This document shows, in pieces, positions 49,026-58,093 of a stretch of DNA of 64,000 nucleotides. The DNA is from Ruminococcus sp. (GTDB lineage: Bacteria; Bacillota; Clostridia; Oscillospirales; Ruminococcaceae): assembly GCA_017529875.1 (NCBI GenBank), contig JAFXNC010000028.1, positions 1-64,000 on the forward strand. The letters are read 5' to 3'. The notes beneath the pieces are model-generated. The model searched no databases. It was not told the DNA's origin and saw only the letters and a program-made list of their open reading frames with translations. Every line of letters starts with the position of its first letter. Within the stretch, counting starts at the first letter, position 1. Made by a program: the position numbers and the translations under genes.

Positions 49026-50984
49026 TTATTCGATAGCAGTTGAGAACTCGGTCTTGACAGGTTCAAAGGGCTTGCCGTTGCCGCTGTAGAACCTCGAGAA
49101 GATCTCGTAGAACTCAAGCCTGATTATCTGTATCGCCACGATCATGCCCTCCATGACCATAACGAAAGCGTTGCCTATGATCACTACTGCGGGCTTGGCG
49201 CCGGTGCCTACCATACCCATGAGGGTGGATACCACCAGCATCATGCCTGCGTGGGAGAGGACGAAGCCGCCCACTCTCAGAAAGCTCATGGTGTTCGAGA
49301 CGTAGCTCAGCAGGTACTCGAACATCTCAAAGAAGTTCTCCACGATGAAGTTGCCCACGGTCATGTCTTCCTCGTCGTTGGAGAGGCGGAACTCCTTGTA
49401 CTTGACCACCGCCGCGAAGGGCACCTTGCAGAAGATGCAGATCGCCGGCACCACGATCAGCAGTATAACGAAGGGTGCGGACATCACTTCAACATCAAAC
49501 AGCATGGTGGCCACCACGCCTGCGGCGATCGACCCGTAGAACACCAGTCCCGCGATGCCGTTGTTGGAGAACACCGCTTTTTCGATATCGTGTTCCTTGA
49601 AACCTATGATGATGTTGAGTATCATCGAAATGACTATCAGCGCCACGCCTATCCCCACCGCCGTCAGCAGTATGAAGGAGGTGTTGTGGAACGGATGCAG
49701 GGGCAGGAGATCTATCCCCAGGCTCTCATAGACCGGATCGAGCAGCTCTTCAAAGCCGAAGACCGAGCCGTATATCGCTCCGAACAGCATACTTGATATG
49801 CCGCAGCGGGTCATCATGCCGCCGAAATTCTTGTGGACTTTTTTGCCTATTATCAGACCCAGCAGGAAGACTATAAAGCCCTGTCCCACATCGCCGAACA
49901 TGATGCCGAACATCAGCGTGTAGGTCAGCGCCACGAAGGCCGTGGGGTTGTAGCCGGTGTAATCCGGCAGACCGTACATCTCGACGAGCATGGTGTAAGG
50001 CCGTGTCAGGCGGGTGTTTTTGAGCACCGTGGGCGGCGTGCAGCTGGAATCCGCATCCGCCGGCATAAACGTCACCGAAATATTCTCGCAGCCCTCAAAG
50101 AACTTTTCAAAGTCCTTGTGTTTCTTCTTGGGTACGAAGCCCTTTATGTAGATCTTGTCCCTGAGCACGCCCACCTTGCGCCGCAGCTCGAATACGCTGC
50201 GCTTGTGGCAGAGCTTTGAGTAAGCCCGCTGTATCTCCGGCTCGTGGATCCGGGCGAAGCTTTTCAGCTCCCGGTCGGCGGTCTCGGCGATCTTTTCCTC
50301 CTCGGCGATCTCGTCTTCCAGGAGTTTAAACGCTTCGGCGGTGTTGCCCCGGACGAAATCCGGTATCCTCACCGTCTCGAAGAACAGGGATGTGAACAGG
50401 TCGTCCACCAGCTCCTTGTCGTCCTTGGGACAGAAGTACATCCCCCAGCAGTAATTGCGGTCCTGCTCGAAGGGTACGAAGAAGAAATTCTGATCGTAGT
50501 AGTCCAGCTTTGCGCGGCTCTCCAAAGGCAGCTTGCCCACCCTGACGTGGACGTGCTTGCAGCTGAATATCCTGTCGAACTGCTCGTTGAGGCCGTTTAG
50601 GTGCTTGATCTGTATCATGGCGTTTTTACGCTGTGATATGATCTGCAATGCCGCTTGCTTTTGCTTTGAGGCCTCCGCCAGGGATCCTTCGAGACTGTCG
50701 CAGAAGTCGGTGAAATCCGCTCCCGACTCGAGCTTGCAGACGGAGTACTCCGTCTCCTCCAGCTTGATATCCAGCTCCGTGGCGATGGACGCAAGGTTTT
50801 TCAGCGGCACATCGTAAGGGTTTTTGTCGTTGAGCAGCTGCAACGCTCTCTCCCCGCCTCCCGTGTTAGAGGACACTGCCGATTCAAGCTGGAAACAGCC
50901 GCTCTCGCAGCATTTTTCCAGTACCGTATCAAGGCAGTCCCTTGCGGCAGTGAGGGAGACAAACTCCATCTTCTCTATTGCCAT
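49026..50984 (-). CDS. ntpI: V-type ATP synthase subunit I
   Basis: 652 residues, the membrane stator with the ion half-channels. The N-terminal half is soluble with coiled coils; the C-terminal half has seven or eight membrane segments. Motifs are MFGIMFGDVGQGFIVFLLGLIIGKK, a helix with RVGGFVLSHAGMMLV (the conserved arginine of the channel) and GMIVAIQIIRLEFYEIFSRFYSGNGKPFEPVK near the end. GAGGAAAC precedes the ATG. It follows subunit C by 24 bases. Confidence 0.97.
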   Translation of the reverse strand: MAIEKMEFVSLTAARDCLDTVLEKCCESGCFQLESAVSSNTGGGERALQLLNDKNPYDVPLKNLASIATELDIKLEETEYSVCKLESGADFTDFCDSLEGSLAEASKQKQAALQIISQRKNAMIQIKHLNGLNEQFDRIFSCKHVHVRVGKLPLESRAKLDYYDQNFFFVPFEQDRNYCWGMYFCPKDDKELVDDLFTSLFFETVRIPDFVRGNTAEAFKLLEDEIAEEEKIAETADRELKSFARIHEPEIQRAYSKLCHKRSVFELRRKVGVLRDKIYIKGFVPKKKHKDFEKFFEGCENISVTFMPADADSSCTPPTVLKNTRLTRPYTMLVEMYGLPDYTGYNPTAFVALTYTLMFGIMFGDVGQGFIVFLLGLIIGKKVHKNFGGMMTRCGISSMLFGAIYGSVFGFEELLDPVYESLGIDLLPLHPFHNTSFILLTAVGIGVALIVISMILNIIIGFKEHDIEKAVFSNNGIAGLVFYGSIAAGVVATMLFDVEVMSAPFVILLIVVPAICIFCKVPFAAVVKYKEFRLSNDEEDMTVGNFIVENFFEMFEYLLSYVSNTMSFLRVGGFVLSHAGMMLVVSTLMGMVGTGAKPAVVIIGNAFVMVMEGMIVAIQIIRLEFYEIFSRFYSGNGKPFEPVKTEFSTAIE

Positions 50985-51008
50985 TGTCAGTTTCCTCCAT
51001 TGCTGCCG

Positions 51009-52049
51009 TCAGAAGATCAGCAGCTTGTATATCATCGCAGGGTCAACGTCATACCTGACGCCTTCAATGACCCTGACGGTATTGCTCACTTCGTTCATAC
51101 AGATATACATGAACGCATACAGTGCCTCCGGCGCCGAGGTGGTCCTTGCAAGGGTGTGCTCCATCATGGCAAGGGTGCGCCTGCGCAGGGGCGGCTCGAT
51201 GTCCTCGTCGTCAGGGCTCATGTAGCGCCCCACGCTCGACTTCATCAGCATGGCGGTCATCTGTGCGGGGGTCTCGCAGTCGAAATAGCGGTTCAGAGCA
51301 GTCTTGCCCATATGGGTAAAGGGCAGCACCGTCCTGCGTATCTCGTCCGGGGTATACCCGAAAAAGGCCTTCAGCCTGTAAGCGTTTATCAGGTTTATGG
51401 CGTCCAGCTCGGTGCGTATCATGCGCAGCAGCTCGTCGCCCGCGCTGCCGAAGCCGCTTTTCTTCACGTCCTCGATGAGCCTGGTGCAGTAGTCGGTGCG
51501 GAGCTTTATCTCCGCGTCGGTGAAATCCACCTTGCCCTGCTCGGTGCGGGCAAAGCTTTTGAAAAGCTTGAAATAGCCGGTGCCCTTCAGCGCCGCCGTC
51601 AGCTCGTCGATGTCCTTGCACTTTGCCAGCTCCAAAAACGGGATCTTAGAGTGTTCTATGAGCTGTGCGGGCAGCGACTGTACGAAGCTGGTCTGCAAGC
51701 CGCAGCTCACGGCGTTGACCAGGCTTATCATCTGTGCGCACTCGTAGCGCCTGAGCATGAACTTGTAAAAGGGCTTGTCCATGCCCGGAAAACGGCAGAG
51801 CCTGCCGTAGATATCTATATTCGCAGCCTGCACCAGCTGTTCGAGGAAACCTCTGTGAACGGAGCTGGGGTCAACGTCCCGCAGACGGTCTGCGTATCTC
51901 GGGGTGCGGCTCAGATATTCCGCCACCTCCGCGACGCTGCGCTTGGCCACCATCTCCCGGAAGTCCTCCTGCGTCAGCATATTGCCATGCACCGAGCGTA
52001 TCTTCGCCGCGATGGCATGGGTCGAATAACCCTCAAGCGTTGCCCTCAC
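51009..52049 (-). CDS. ntpC: V-type ATP synthase subunit C
   Basis: 346 residues, the socket between central stalk and rotor ring (the archaeal-type C, like Thermus 'C/d'). It is nearly all alpha-helical, opening YSTHAIAAKIRSVHGNMLTQEDFREMVAKRSVAEVAEYLSRTPRY, with the late helix NLINAYRLKAFFGYTPDEIRRTVLPF. The start is GTG with a weak GGGGG site. Second gene of the operon. Confidence 0.94.
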   Translation of the reverse strand: MRATLEGYSTHAIAAKIRSVHGNMLTQEDFREMVAKRSVAEVAEYLSRTPRYADRLRDVDPSSVHRGFLEQLVQAANIDIYGRLCRFPGMDKPFYKFMLRRYECAQMISLVNAVSCGLQTSFVQSLPAQLIEHSKIPFLELAKCKDIDELTAALKGTGYFKLFKSFARTEQGKVDFTDAEIKLRTDYCTRLIEDVKKSGFGSAGDELLRMIRTELDAINLINAYRLKAFFGYTPDEIRRTVLPFTHMGKTALNRYFDCETPAQMTAMLMKSSVGRYMSPDDEDIEPPLRRRTLAMMEHTLARTTSAPEALYAFMYICMNEVSNTVRVIEGVRYDVDPAMIYKLLIF

Positions 52050-52085
52050 CCCCTGCTGTCCGCGCCTTTGTGTGGTCGGGACAGG

Positions 52086-52397
52086 TCATTTTACCGTGGT
52101 CATGCGGGCGAAGATCTCCTCAGCCCACTTCTCGCCGTTTTTCTCAAACAGCGCCTCCAGCCCGGAAAGCTCCGCGTCCTTCCGGGCGTTTATGCTCTCC
52201 AGTTCCTTTGCGAGGCGGTCGCTGTTCTCAGCTCTGATGACCTCGGCATAGCTCTCGCAGTCCTCGGTGCACTGGCGTGCAAGACGGTCGCGCTCCACGT
52301 TGGCGGCAGCGATGAGCCGGCTGCTCTGCTCACGGGCCTCGGCAAGCTTTTCCTCGGCGAGGCTGTCGGTCTCCAGTATCTCAGCTATGATATCCAT
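52086..52397 (-). CDS. ntpF: V-type ATP synthase subunit G/H (peripheral stalk)
   Basis: 103-residue, fully helical, charged protein: SLAEEKLAEAREQSSRLIAAANVERDRLARQCTEDCESYAEVIRAENSDRLAKELESINARKDAELSGLEALFEKNGEKWAEEIF. It pairs with subunit E as the outer stalk. Agreement of length and position (first gene of the operon) supports the call, since sequence in this family is poorly conserved. GAGGGTG precedes the ATG. Confidence 0.9.
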   Translation of the reverse strand: MDIIAEILETDSLAEEKLAEAREQSSRLIAAANVERDRLARQCTEDCESYAEVIRAENSDRLAKELESINARKDAELSGLEALFEKNGEKWAEEIFARMTTVK

Positions 52398-52453
52398 ATG
52401 TACACCCTCTTGTCAAACCCCGTATCCCGGGGGCATATACCTGTACAGCATAT

Positions 52454-52482
52454 ATTTTACACCTTTTTAAAGCGTTTAGCAA
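52454..52482 (-). promoter_or_regulatory. promoter of the V-ATPase operon
   Basis: Reverse-strand TTGCTA and TAAAAT separated by 17 bases, about 60 bases before the first gene. Between it and the forward promoter (52483-52681) the sequence is AT-rich and shows no gene. Confidence 0.75.
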
Positions 52483-52681
52483 TAATTATTTTATAAATTT
52501 AAATGCTCTTTAACGATATTTGTATATTATGACCAACCTGCATAAAACTGTGTTTTGCGTTTTGTGCCTTTTGTGTATTCGCATAAAAACCCCGTGCTCC
52601 GATTGTGCGAAATGCACATTGTCAGCCGTCGAAATCAGTTGTTATTCGGCAGAAAAAGTCGCGGGAATTTGTTGCAGGCTA

Positions 52682-52710
52682 TTGACAAAAGCCGCGGATT
52701 GTGTTATATT
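52682..52710 (+). promoter_or_regulatory. promoter of the ACT-domain gene and hom
   Basis: TTGACA and TATATT separated by 17 bases, 43 bases before the TTG start. Confidence 0.85.
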
Positions 52711-52753
52711 TGTATTTGTTCTAAGCACAGTTGTTTTTCGGAGGTGGACTGCT

Positions 52754-53197
52754 TTGGACGAAAAGCCCGGCAGGCTCGTGATAGTCAGCGAGCAGGTTTT
52801 GCCTGAAATTATCTCAAAGGTGCTCGAGGCCAAGCGGCTCCGCGCACGCGGCGAGGCTGCGACCTCGGCTGAGGCGTGCCGCGCAGTCGGCATCTCCCGA
52901 AGCGCTTACTACAAATACAAAGACCAGGTCTGGGGCTACGAAGAACAGCTCCGCGACCGCATCGCCACAGTGTATCTCATGCTCCGGGACGAGAAGGGTG
53001 TGCTCTCCTCCATAATCGGCAAGCTCTATGAGCTGGGAGCGAATATACTGACGATCAATCAGAACATCCCAATCGACTCGGTGGCGACCGTTACCCTCTC
53101 CATAAGGTACGAGCAGGGCGAGACAGTGCAGTCCATAAGGTCGGAGCTGGAAAGGCTCAGCGGGGTCGTTGACGTCAAGCTGCTGGCGGGCGAATAA
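52754..53197 (+). CDS. ACT domain protein (UPF0735/PheB type)
   Basis: 147 residues. An N-terminal helix-turn-helix-like part (EQVLPEIISKVLEAKRLRARGEAATSAEACRAVGISRSAYYKYKDQVW) is followed by an ACT amino-acid-binding domain (VYLMLRDEKGVLSSIIGKLYELGANILTINQNIPIDSVATVTLSIR). Proteins of this type often lie beside homoserine dehydrogenase or prephenate dehydratase genes and are thought to sense an amino acid. The start is TTG with CGGAGGTG seven bases upstream; the longer frame to 52520 crosses the promoter. hom starts 26 bases downstream. Confidence 0.93.
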   Translation: MDEKPGRLVIVSEQVLPEIISKVLEAKRLRARGEAATSAEACRAVGISRSAYYKYKDQVWGYEEQLRDRIATVYLMLRDEKGVLSSIIGKLYELGANILTINQNIPIDSVATVTLSIRYEQGETVQSIRSELERLSGVVDVKLLAGE

Positions 53198-53223
53198 AGG
53201 GTATTACAGGAAGGATAGGAAAA

Positions 53224-54468
53224 ATGCAGAACATAGCTGTCATCGGCTACGGTGTAGTCGGCTCGGGTACAGTCGAGCTTTTTGAGAAGAACAAAGAGGA
53301 GATCTGCCGCAAGATCGGACGCGACTGCGGCATCAAGTACATCTGCGACCTGCGGGATTTCCCCGGAGACAAGTATGAAAGCAAGCTGGTCAAGGATTTC
53401 AACGTCATCTTAAACGACGACGATATCGAAGTAGTCGCCGAGGTAGTGGGCGGCGTCACCTTCGCTTACGAGTATACCAAGAAGCTCTTAGCCCGGGGCA
53501 AGAGCGTCGTCACCTCCAACAAAGAGCTGGTGGCGACCCACGGCGCAGAGCTCTTCGAGATCGCAAGGCAGAACAACTGCAATTACCTCTTTGAGGCCAG
53601 CGTGGGCGGCGGCATACCCATTATCCGCCCCCTGAACAAGTGCCTTGCCGGCAACTCTATCGAGCAGATCTCCGGCATACTCAACGGCACCACCAACTTC
53701 ATCCTCACCAAGATGATCCGCGAGCAGATGACCTTCGAGGACGCCCTCAAAATGGCTCAGGAGCTGGGCTACGCCGAGGCCGATCCCACCGCTGACGTGG
53801 AGGGGCACGACGCCTGCCGCAAGATCTGCATACTGGGCTCACTGGCCTACGGCAAGCAAATCTACCCCCAGTACGTTCACTGCTCCGGCATATCCCGCAT
53901 CACCCTTGACGACGTGGAGTACGCTGAGAACGCCGGCTACGGCATCAAGCTCGTCGGCACTGTAAAGCCCGCAGGCAACGGCAGGATCAGCGCTATCGTA
54001 TGCCCCAGGCTGGTTCCCAAGAGCTCTCTGCTGGCCTCCGTTGACGACGTATACAACGCTATCTCCGTTACCGGCGACGGCGTAGGCGACGTGCTGTTCT
54101 ACGGCAAGGGCGCTGGCAAGCTCCCCACCGCCTCTGCGGTAGTGGGGGACATCATCGACTGTCTCAAACACCACGACAGGCACATCATGCTGGACTGGGA
54201 AGACTGCACCGATCCCTCTTACGTAGTCCCCTACAAGCAGACCGAGAACTCCATGTACGTGCGCATCAAGGCCGCCGATGCAGATGCAGAGGATCTGAAA
54301 CCTGCTATCACCGAGCTGTTCGGCAAGGTTATGTACCTCGAGAGAAACGGCCGTCCCGACGACGAGCTGGCCTTCATCACCCCGGTAATGGTAGAAGCGA
54401 AGCTGGACGACGCTCTGGCAAAGCTCTCCGAGTCCGCAGAGATCGCCTCCAAGATAAGGCTTATGTAA
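53224..54468 (+). CDS. hom: homoserine dehydrogenase
   Basis: 414 residues, for threonine, methionine and isoleucine synthesis: NADPH-dependent reduction of aspartate semialdehyde to homoserine. Motifs are the Rossmann loop IAVIGYGVVGSGTVELFEKN, VVTSNKELVATHG, FEASVGGGIPIIRPL, GILNGTTNFILTKM, LGYAEADPTADVEGHDACRKI, and a C-terminal ACT domain from about 340 (MYVRIKAADADAEDLKPAITELFG) for feedback control. GGAAGGATAGG precedes the ATG. It forms one unit with the upstream ACT protein. Confidence 0.97.
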   Translation: MQNIAVIGYGVVGSGTVELFEKNKEEICRKIGRDCGIKYICDLRDFPGDKYESKLVKDFNVILNDDDIEVVAEVVGGVTFAYEYTKKLLARGKSVVTSNKELVATHGAELFEIARQNNCNYLFEASVGGGIPIIRPLNKCLAGNSIEQISGILNGTTNFILTKMIREQMTFEDALKMAQELGYAEADPTADVEGHDACRKICILGSLAYGKQIYPQYVHCSGISRITLDDVEYAENAGYGIKLVGTVKPAGNGRISAIVCPRLVPKSSLLASVDDVYNAISVTGDGVGDVLFYGKGAGKLPTASAVVGDIIDCLKHHDRHIMLDWEDCTDPSYVVPYKQTENSMYVRIKAADADAEDLKPAITELFGKVMYLERNGRPDDELAFITPVMVEAKLDDALAKLSESAEIASKIRLM

Positions 54469-54480
54469 ATAAAGAATATA

Positions 54481-54612
54481 GAAGAAATAATAAAGAATAA
54501 AGAATGATCAAGGGGTCCGCAAAGCGGACGAAAAAACATCGCCAACGGCGATACCGGAGAGCTTTAGCTCTCTATTGTTCTTTATTCTTTTTTCTTTATT
54601 CTTTCTTATTTA
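54481..54612. repeat. modular palindromic cassette, copy 3
   Basis: Arms ATAATAAAGAATAAAGAAT (left) and TTCTTTATTCTTTTTTCTTT (right). Core modules are GTCCGCAAAGCGGAC (54515-54529), TCGCCAACGGCGA (54539-54551) and GAGAGC-TTTA-GCTCTC (54557-54572). It lies between the convergent hom and gpmI genes and abuts the gpmI terminator. Confidence 0.88.
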
Positions 54613-54656
54613 AAAAAGCAAAGGCACCTCCGTCAGTTACCTGACAAAGGTGCCTT
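54611..54656 (-). terminator. terminator of gpmI
   Basis: Reverse-strand stem AAGGCACCTTTGTCAG / CTGACGGAGGTGCCTT with a four-base loop (one or two mismatches), followed by TGCTTTTTT. It is the same sequence family as the hairpins at 3497 and 62360. Confidence 0.92.
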
Positions 54657-54680
54657 ACAGAAAACAAATCGTGCCGTGCC

Positions 54681-56267
54681 TCAGATCATGGACTTCTCCC
54701 AGCACTCGGGAGCTTCAAGACCCAGGAGCTTCGCTACTGTGGGCGCTACGTTGGCAAGACCGTACTTCTTGCTGTCGGCGTCGATGATGTCGTGGCGGGT
54801 CTCCTTGTCCCAGATGATGAAGGGAACACGGTTGAGGGAGTGAGCGGTACGTACCTGGATCTCGCCCTTCTTGTTCTTCTCCAGCATCTCGTCGGCGTTG
54901 CCGTGGTCGGCAGTCACCAGCAGGGTGCAGTTGCACTCGTCGCAGACCTTGATGAGCCTTGCAAGACCCAGGTCAACGGCCTCAACGCCGGTGATGGTGG
55001 CGTCCATGTTGCCGGTGTGGCCTACCATGTCGCCGTTGGGATAGTTGCAGCGGATAAAGTCATACTTGCCGGAGCGGATAGCCTCGATAAGATCGTCGGT
55101 GATCTCGGCGGACTTCATCCAGGGGCGCTCGTCGAAGGATACGCGGTCGGAGGGGATCTCCTTCCAGGTCTCCAGCTCGTCGTCGAAGCGCTCGGAGCGG
55201 TTGCCGTTCCAGAAATATGTAACGTGACCGTACTTCTGGGTCTCGGAAACGGCATAGGAGTAAAGGCCGTTCTTAGCCAGCAGCTCGGAGAGGGTGTTCT
55301 TGATCTCGGGGGGATTTACAAGGTACTTCTTGGGGATCTTGAGGTCGCCGTCGTATTCCAGCATACCTGCATAGATCACATCGGGGATAACGCCTCTGTC
55401 GAAGAACTTGAACTCGTCGCCGCCGTCGAAGGCCATGGAGATCTCGATAGCGCGGTCGCCGCGGAAGTTGAAGAGGATCATGCTGTCGCCGTCAACTACC
55501 TGACCTACGGGCTTGCCGTCCTTGGCGATAACGAACTCAGGCAGATCCTGGTCGATAGCGCCGGTCTCGTTTCTCAGGGTGTCAACTGCTTCAAGGGCGT
55601 TTGCGAACTGTCTGCCCTGACCGTGAACGTGGGTGTTCCAGCCCCGCTCTACCATGCCCCAGTCGGCCTGGTATCTGTCCATGGTGATCTTCATACGTCC
55701 GCCGCCGGAGGCGATCTGAGCGTCGAAAGTGCCGTCATTGAGGGCAGCAAGGCAGTCCTCCAGCTCCTTGATGTAGACAGGAGCGGATGTGGCGGGAACG
55801 TCTCTGCCGTCCAGCAGGATGTGGCAGCGTACCTTCTTCACGCCCTCAGCCTTGGCCTGAGCCAGCATCTTCTCCAGGTGGTGGATGTTGGAGTGAACGT
55901 TTCCGTCAGAGAGCAGACCCAGGAAATGCAGGGTGCTGTCCTTGGTCTTGACGTTGTCGGTGAGCAGCTTCCAGGTGGAGGATGCGAACATCTTGCCGCT
56001 CTCGATAGACTCGTTTACCAGCTTTGCGCCCTGGGAGTAGATCTGTCCGCAGCCGAGCGCGTTGTGGCCTACCTCGGAGTTGCCCATGTCGTCGTCGGAG
56101 GGAAGACCTACGGCGTCGCCGTGAGCTTTAAGGGAAGTGTTGGGGTAGTTTTTCAGCAGCATATCCAGCGTAGGGGTGTTAGCCTCGGTAACTGCGTCGC
56201 CGAGACCGGTCACGGAAAAGCCCACACCGTCCATGACTACAAGTACAACTGTTTTTTTCTTTGCCAT
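54681..56267 (-). CDS. gpmI: 2,3-bisphosphoglycerate-independent phosphoglycerate mutase
   Basis: 528 residues, Mn2+ enzyme of lower glycolysis (3- to 2-phosphoglycerate). It has the alkaline-phosphatase fold, with the opening VVLVVMDGVGFS, the nucleophile Ser in GNSEVGHNALGCGQIYSQGAKLVNESI (S64), HFLGLLSDGNVHSNIHHL, LDGRDVPATSAPVYI, GRMKITMDRYQADWGMVERGWN and the metal motifs NGDMVGHTGN and VTADHGNADEM. The usual D-G-W-G is D-G-V-G here. AAAGGAAA precedes the ATG. Confidence 0.97.
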   Translation of the reverse strand: MAKKKTVVLVVMDGVGFSVTGLGDAVTEANTPTLDMLLKNYPNTSLKAHGDAVGLPSDDDMGNSEVGHNALGCGQIYSQGAKLVNESIESGKMFASSTWKLLTDNVKTKDSTLHFLGLLSDGNVHSNIHHLEKMLAQAKAEGVKKVRCHILLDGRDVPATSAPVYIKELEDCLAALNDGTFDAQIASGGGRMKITMDRYQADWGMVERGWNTHVHGQGRQFANALEAVDTLRNETGAIDQDLPEFVIAKDGKPVGQVVDGDSMILFNFRGDRAIEISMAFDGGDEFKFFDRGVIPDVIYAGMLEYDGDLKIPKKYLVNPPEIKNTLSELLAKNGLYSYAVSETQKYGHVTYFWNGNRSERFDDELETWKEIPSDRVSFDERPWMKSAEITDDLIEAIRSGKYDFIRCNYPNGDMVGHTGNMDATITGVEAVDLGLARLIKVCDECNCTLLVTADHGNADEMLEKNKKGEIQVRTAHSLNRVPFIIWDKETRHDIIDADSKKYGLANVAPTVAKLLGLEAPECWEKSMI

Positions 56268-56340
56268 ATTGATTTCCTTTCTATGTCAGGTGTATCACAC
56301 CTTGATAACTTTCCCACGCCGTCTGCGGCAGCCGGGAGCA

Positions 56341-56396
56341 ATTGGGAAAATGCATCCCCCGCTGTCGCGGAGAAGCGCATTTTTCGCCGAATGATC
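56341..56396. repeat. C-rich hairpin element, copy 1 (gpmI / 56435 junction)
   Basis: Outer arms AAAATGC / GCATTTTT enclose a CCGC-TGT-CGCGG hairpin, then CGCCGAATGATC. Related elements lie at 58026-58093 and 58720-58785 in the same cluster. Confidence 0.55.
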
Positions 56397-56434
56397 TTTC
56401 TGTTGAGCATCCCCGTGTTTCAGAGGAACGCTTT

Positions 56435-57130
56435 TTACCAGTAGATAACGCAGAAACCCGTTTCGGGATCCACGAGGTAGGCGGGGCACTGCCTGTCGTA
56501 TTCGCCCATGGAGTAGACCTCGGCATCGCCTATGGAGCGTCCCTGCTCCTCGCAGTAGACCCGGAGCTTCTTGTGTACGAAGCTGTCCGCCTCAACAAGT
56601 GTGCCGCCCTTTGCAAGCGCGGTCTCCCGCAGCTCCTTGACGCCTTCCTCGTCGGCGGTGAAGTGTATCCTCGCACCGGGTATGCCCTCGCTTGCGGAGG
56701 GTATGAACCTCATGCTGTAATCCTCCGCGCCGGAGGGTATGCTGTCGGGCATGAAGGAGAGCTGTTCGCTGTCAACGCCGTTGCCCAGGCAGTAAAGGGA
56801 CTTGCGCACCGAGTACAGCGACTTCATGCCGCTGTCCATGCCGGTGATGAGCACCATGCACAAGGCCAGTACGACGCCCGCGAATATCCTAAGCCCCATG
56901 GAGACCTTCCTGACCTTAGAGGAGGGCTCTCCCCTGTTGAGTATGTACTGGACGACAGCAAACACCACCCCGAAGCCCGCCGCGATCAGCGTGATCCGCA
57001 GATAGGTGAGCCCGCTCCACAGCGGAGACGCAAAAAGGCAGCCGCCTATCAGCAGGTCAACTGTTCGTTTGACGGGTCTCGGCGGTTTTCCGGTGTAATC
57101 GCCGTCGATGATCTTGATGTCCTGTGCCAT
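56435..57130 (-). CDS. hypothetical membrane protein (231 aa)
   Basis: Three or so membrane segments in the first half (LLIGGCLFASPLWSGLTYLRITLIAAGFGVVFAVVQYIL; GLRIFAGVVLALCMVLITGMD), then a soluble part of about 130 residues rich in short strands (MRFIPSASEGIPGARIHFTADEEGVKELRETALAKGGTLVEADSFV ... GFCVIYW). I recognise no family. It lies between tpiA and gpmI on the same strand; the spacer to tpiA is 65 bases, and the ribosome site (GGAAAAAG) is weak. Confidence 0.78.
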   Translation of the reverse strand: MAQDIKIIDGDYTGKPPRPVKRTVDLLIGGCLFASPLWSGLTYLRITLIAAGFGVVFAVVQYILNRGEPSSKVRKVSMGLRIFAGVVLALCMVLITGMDSGMKSLYSVRKSLYCLGNGVDSEQLSFMPDSIPSGAEDYSMRFIPSASEGIPGARIHFTADEEGVKELRETALAKGGTLVEADSFVHKKLRVYCEEQGRSIGDAEVYSMGEYDRQCPAYLVDPETGFCVIYW

Positions 57131-57195
57131 ACTATCACGCTTCTTTTTCCGGAAGTAGGATGTCAGGGGTCAAACCGGGCAAAGTCCGGGATATC

Positions 57196-57972
57196 TCAGC
57201 CCTCTACCGCAGCCTGTACGATAACGTTGAAATCGTTGGCCTTCAGGGAAGCGCCGCCGATAAGACCGCCGTCTACGTTCTCCTTGGAGAGCAGCTCTGC
57301 GGCGTTGCCGGCGTTCATGGAGCCGCCGTACTGGATAGTAACAGCCTGAGCGGTGGCCTCGTCATACTTCTTGGCAAGCTGTGCTCTGATGAATGCGCAG
57401 ACCTCCTCAGCCTGATCGGCGGTAGCGGTCTTGCCGGTGCCGATAGCCCATACAGGCTCGTAAGCGATGACTACTTTCTTGACGTCCTCAGCGGAAACGT
57501 CCCACAGGTCGAGCTTGATCTGACGGGCGATGACTTCCTCGGTGATAGCGCACTCGCGCTCCCAGAGCAGCTCGCCTACGCATACGATGGGCTTAAGGCC
57601 GGCAGCGAGAGCAGCCTTGGTCCTCTTGTTCACGGTCTCGTCGGTCTCGCCGAAGTACTGTCTTCTCTCGCTGTGACCGATGATAACATACTCAACGCCC
57701 AGCTCTACCAGCATATCTGCGCTGATCTCGCCGGTGAAAGCGCCGCTCTTTTCAAAGTGAACGTTCTCGGCGCCGACCTTAACGTTGCTGCCTGCGGTGG
57801 CTGCAACAGCGGTCTCGAGATTGGTGAAGGGCACGCAGGTGATGACCTCTACCTTGCCCTCAGCGTTGGCTACCAGGGGCTTGATAGCCTCGATGAGCTC
57901 CTTGGCCTCGGGACGGGTCTTGTTCATTTTCCAGTTACCGGCGATGATCGCCTTTCTGACACTCTTTTTCAT
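57196..57972 (-). CDS. tpiA: triosephosphate isomerase
   Basis: 258 residues, TIM barrel; interconverts glyceraldehyde-3-phosphate and DHAP. Catalytic residues are visible: Lys in AGNWKMNKTRPEA, His in YVIIGHSERRQYFGETDETVNKR and Glu in VIAYEPVWAIGTGKTATADQAEEV. The phosphate loop is IQYGGSMNAGNAAELL and GGLIGGASLKANDF. AAAGGAG lies eight bases before the ATG. Confidence 0.98.
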   Translation of the reverse strand: MKKSVRKAIIAGNWKMNKTRPEAKELIEAIKPLVANAEGKVEVITCVPFTNLETAVAATAGSNVKVGAENVHFEKSGAFTGEISADMLVELGVEYVIIGHSERRQYFGETDETVNKRTKAALAAGLKPIVCVGELLWERECAITEEVIARQIKLDLWDVSAEDVKKVVIAYEPVWAIGTGKTATADQAEEVCAFIRAQLAKKYDEATAQAVTIQYGGSMNAGNAAELLSKENVDGGLIGGASLKANDFNVIVQAAVEG

Positions 57973-58025
57973 GGTGATTACTCCTTTGTTTATGTTGATT
58001 TACGGTGTATAAGCCCGGCTACGGG

Positions 58026-58093
58026 GCCGGGGAAGATGTGCAAAACCAACTCTCCCGCCGGGGGCGGAGGGATCGTTTTGCGCCGAAGGATCA
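58026..58093. repeat. C-rich hairpin element, copy 2 (tpiA / 58091 junction)
   Basis: Arms GCAAAAC / GTTTTGC enclose CTCCCGCC-GG-GGGCGGAG, then CGCCGAAGGATCA. It resembles the element at 56341-56396, especially the trailing CGCCGAA-GATC. Confidence 0.55.

Noticed and set aside
54792..56444. 550-codon forward open frame
   Set aside because: It is antisense to gpmI, whose family motifs are complete on the reverse strand; the frame is a by-product of codon bias.
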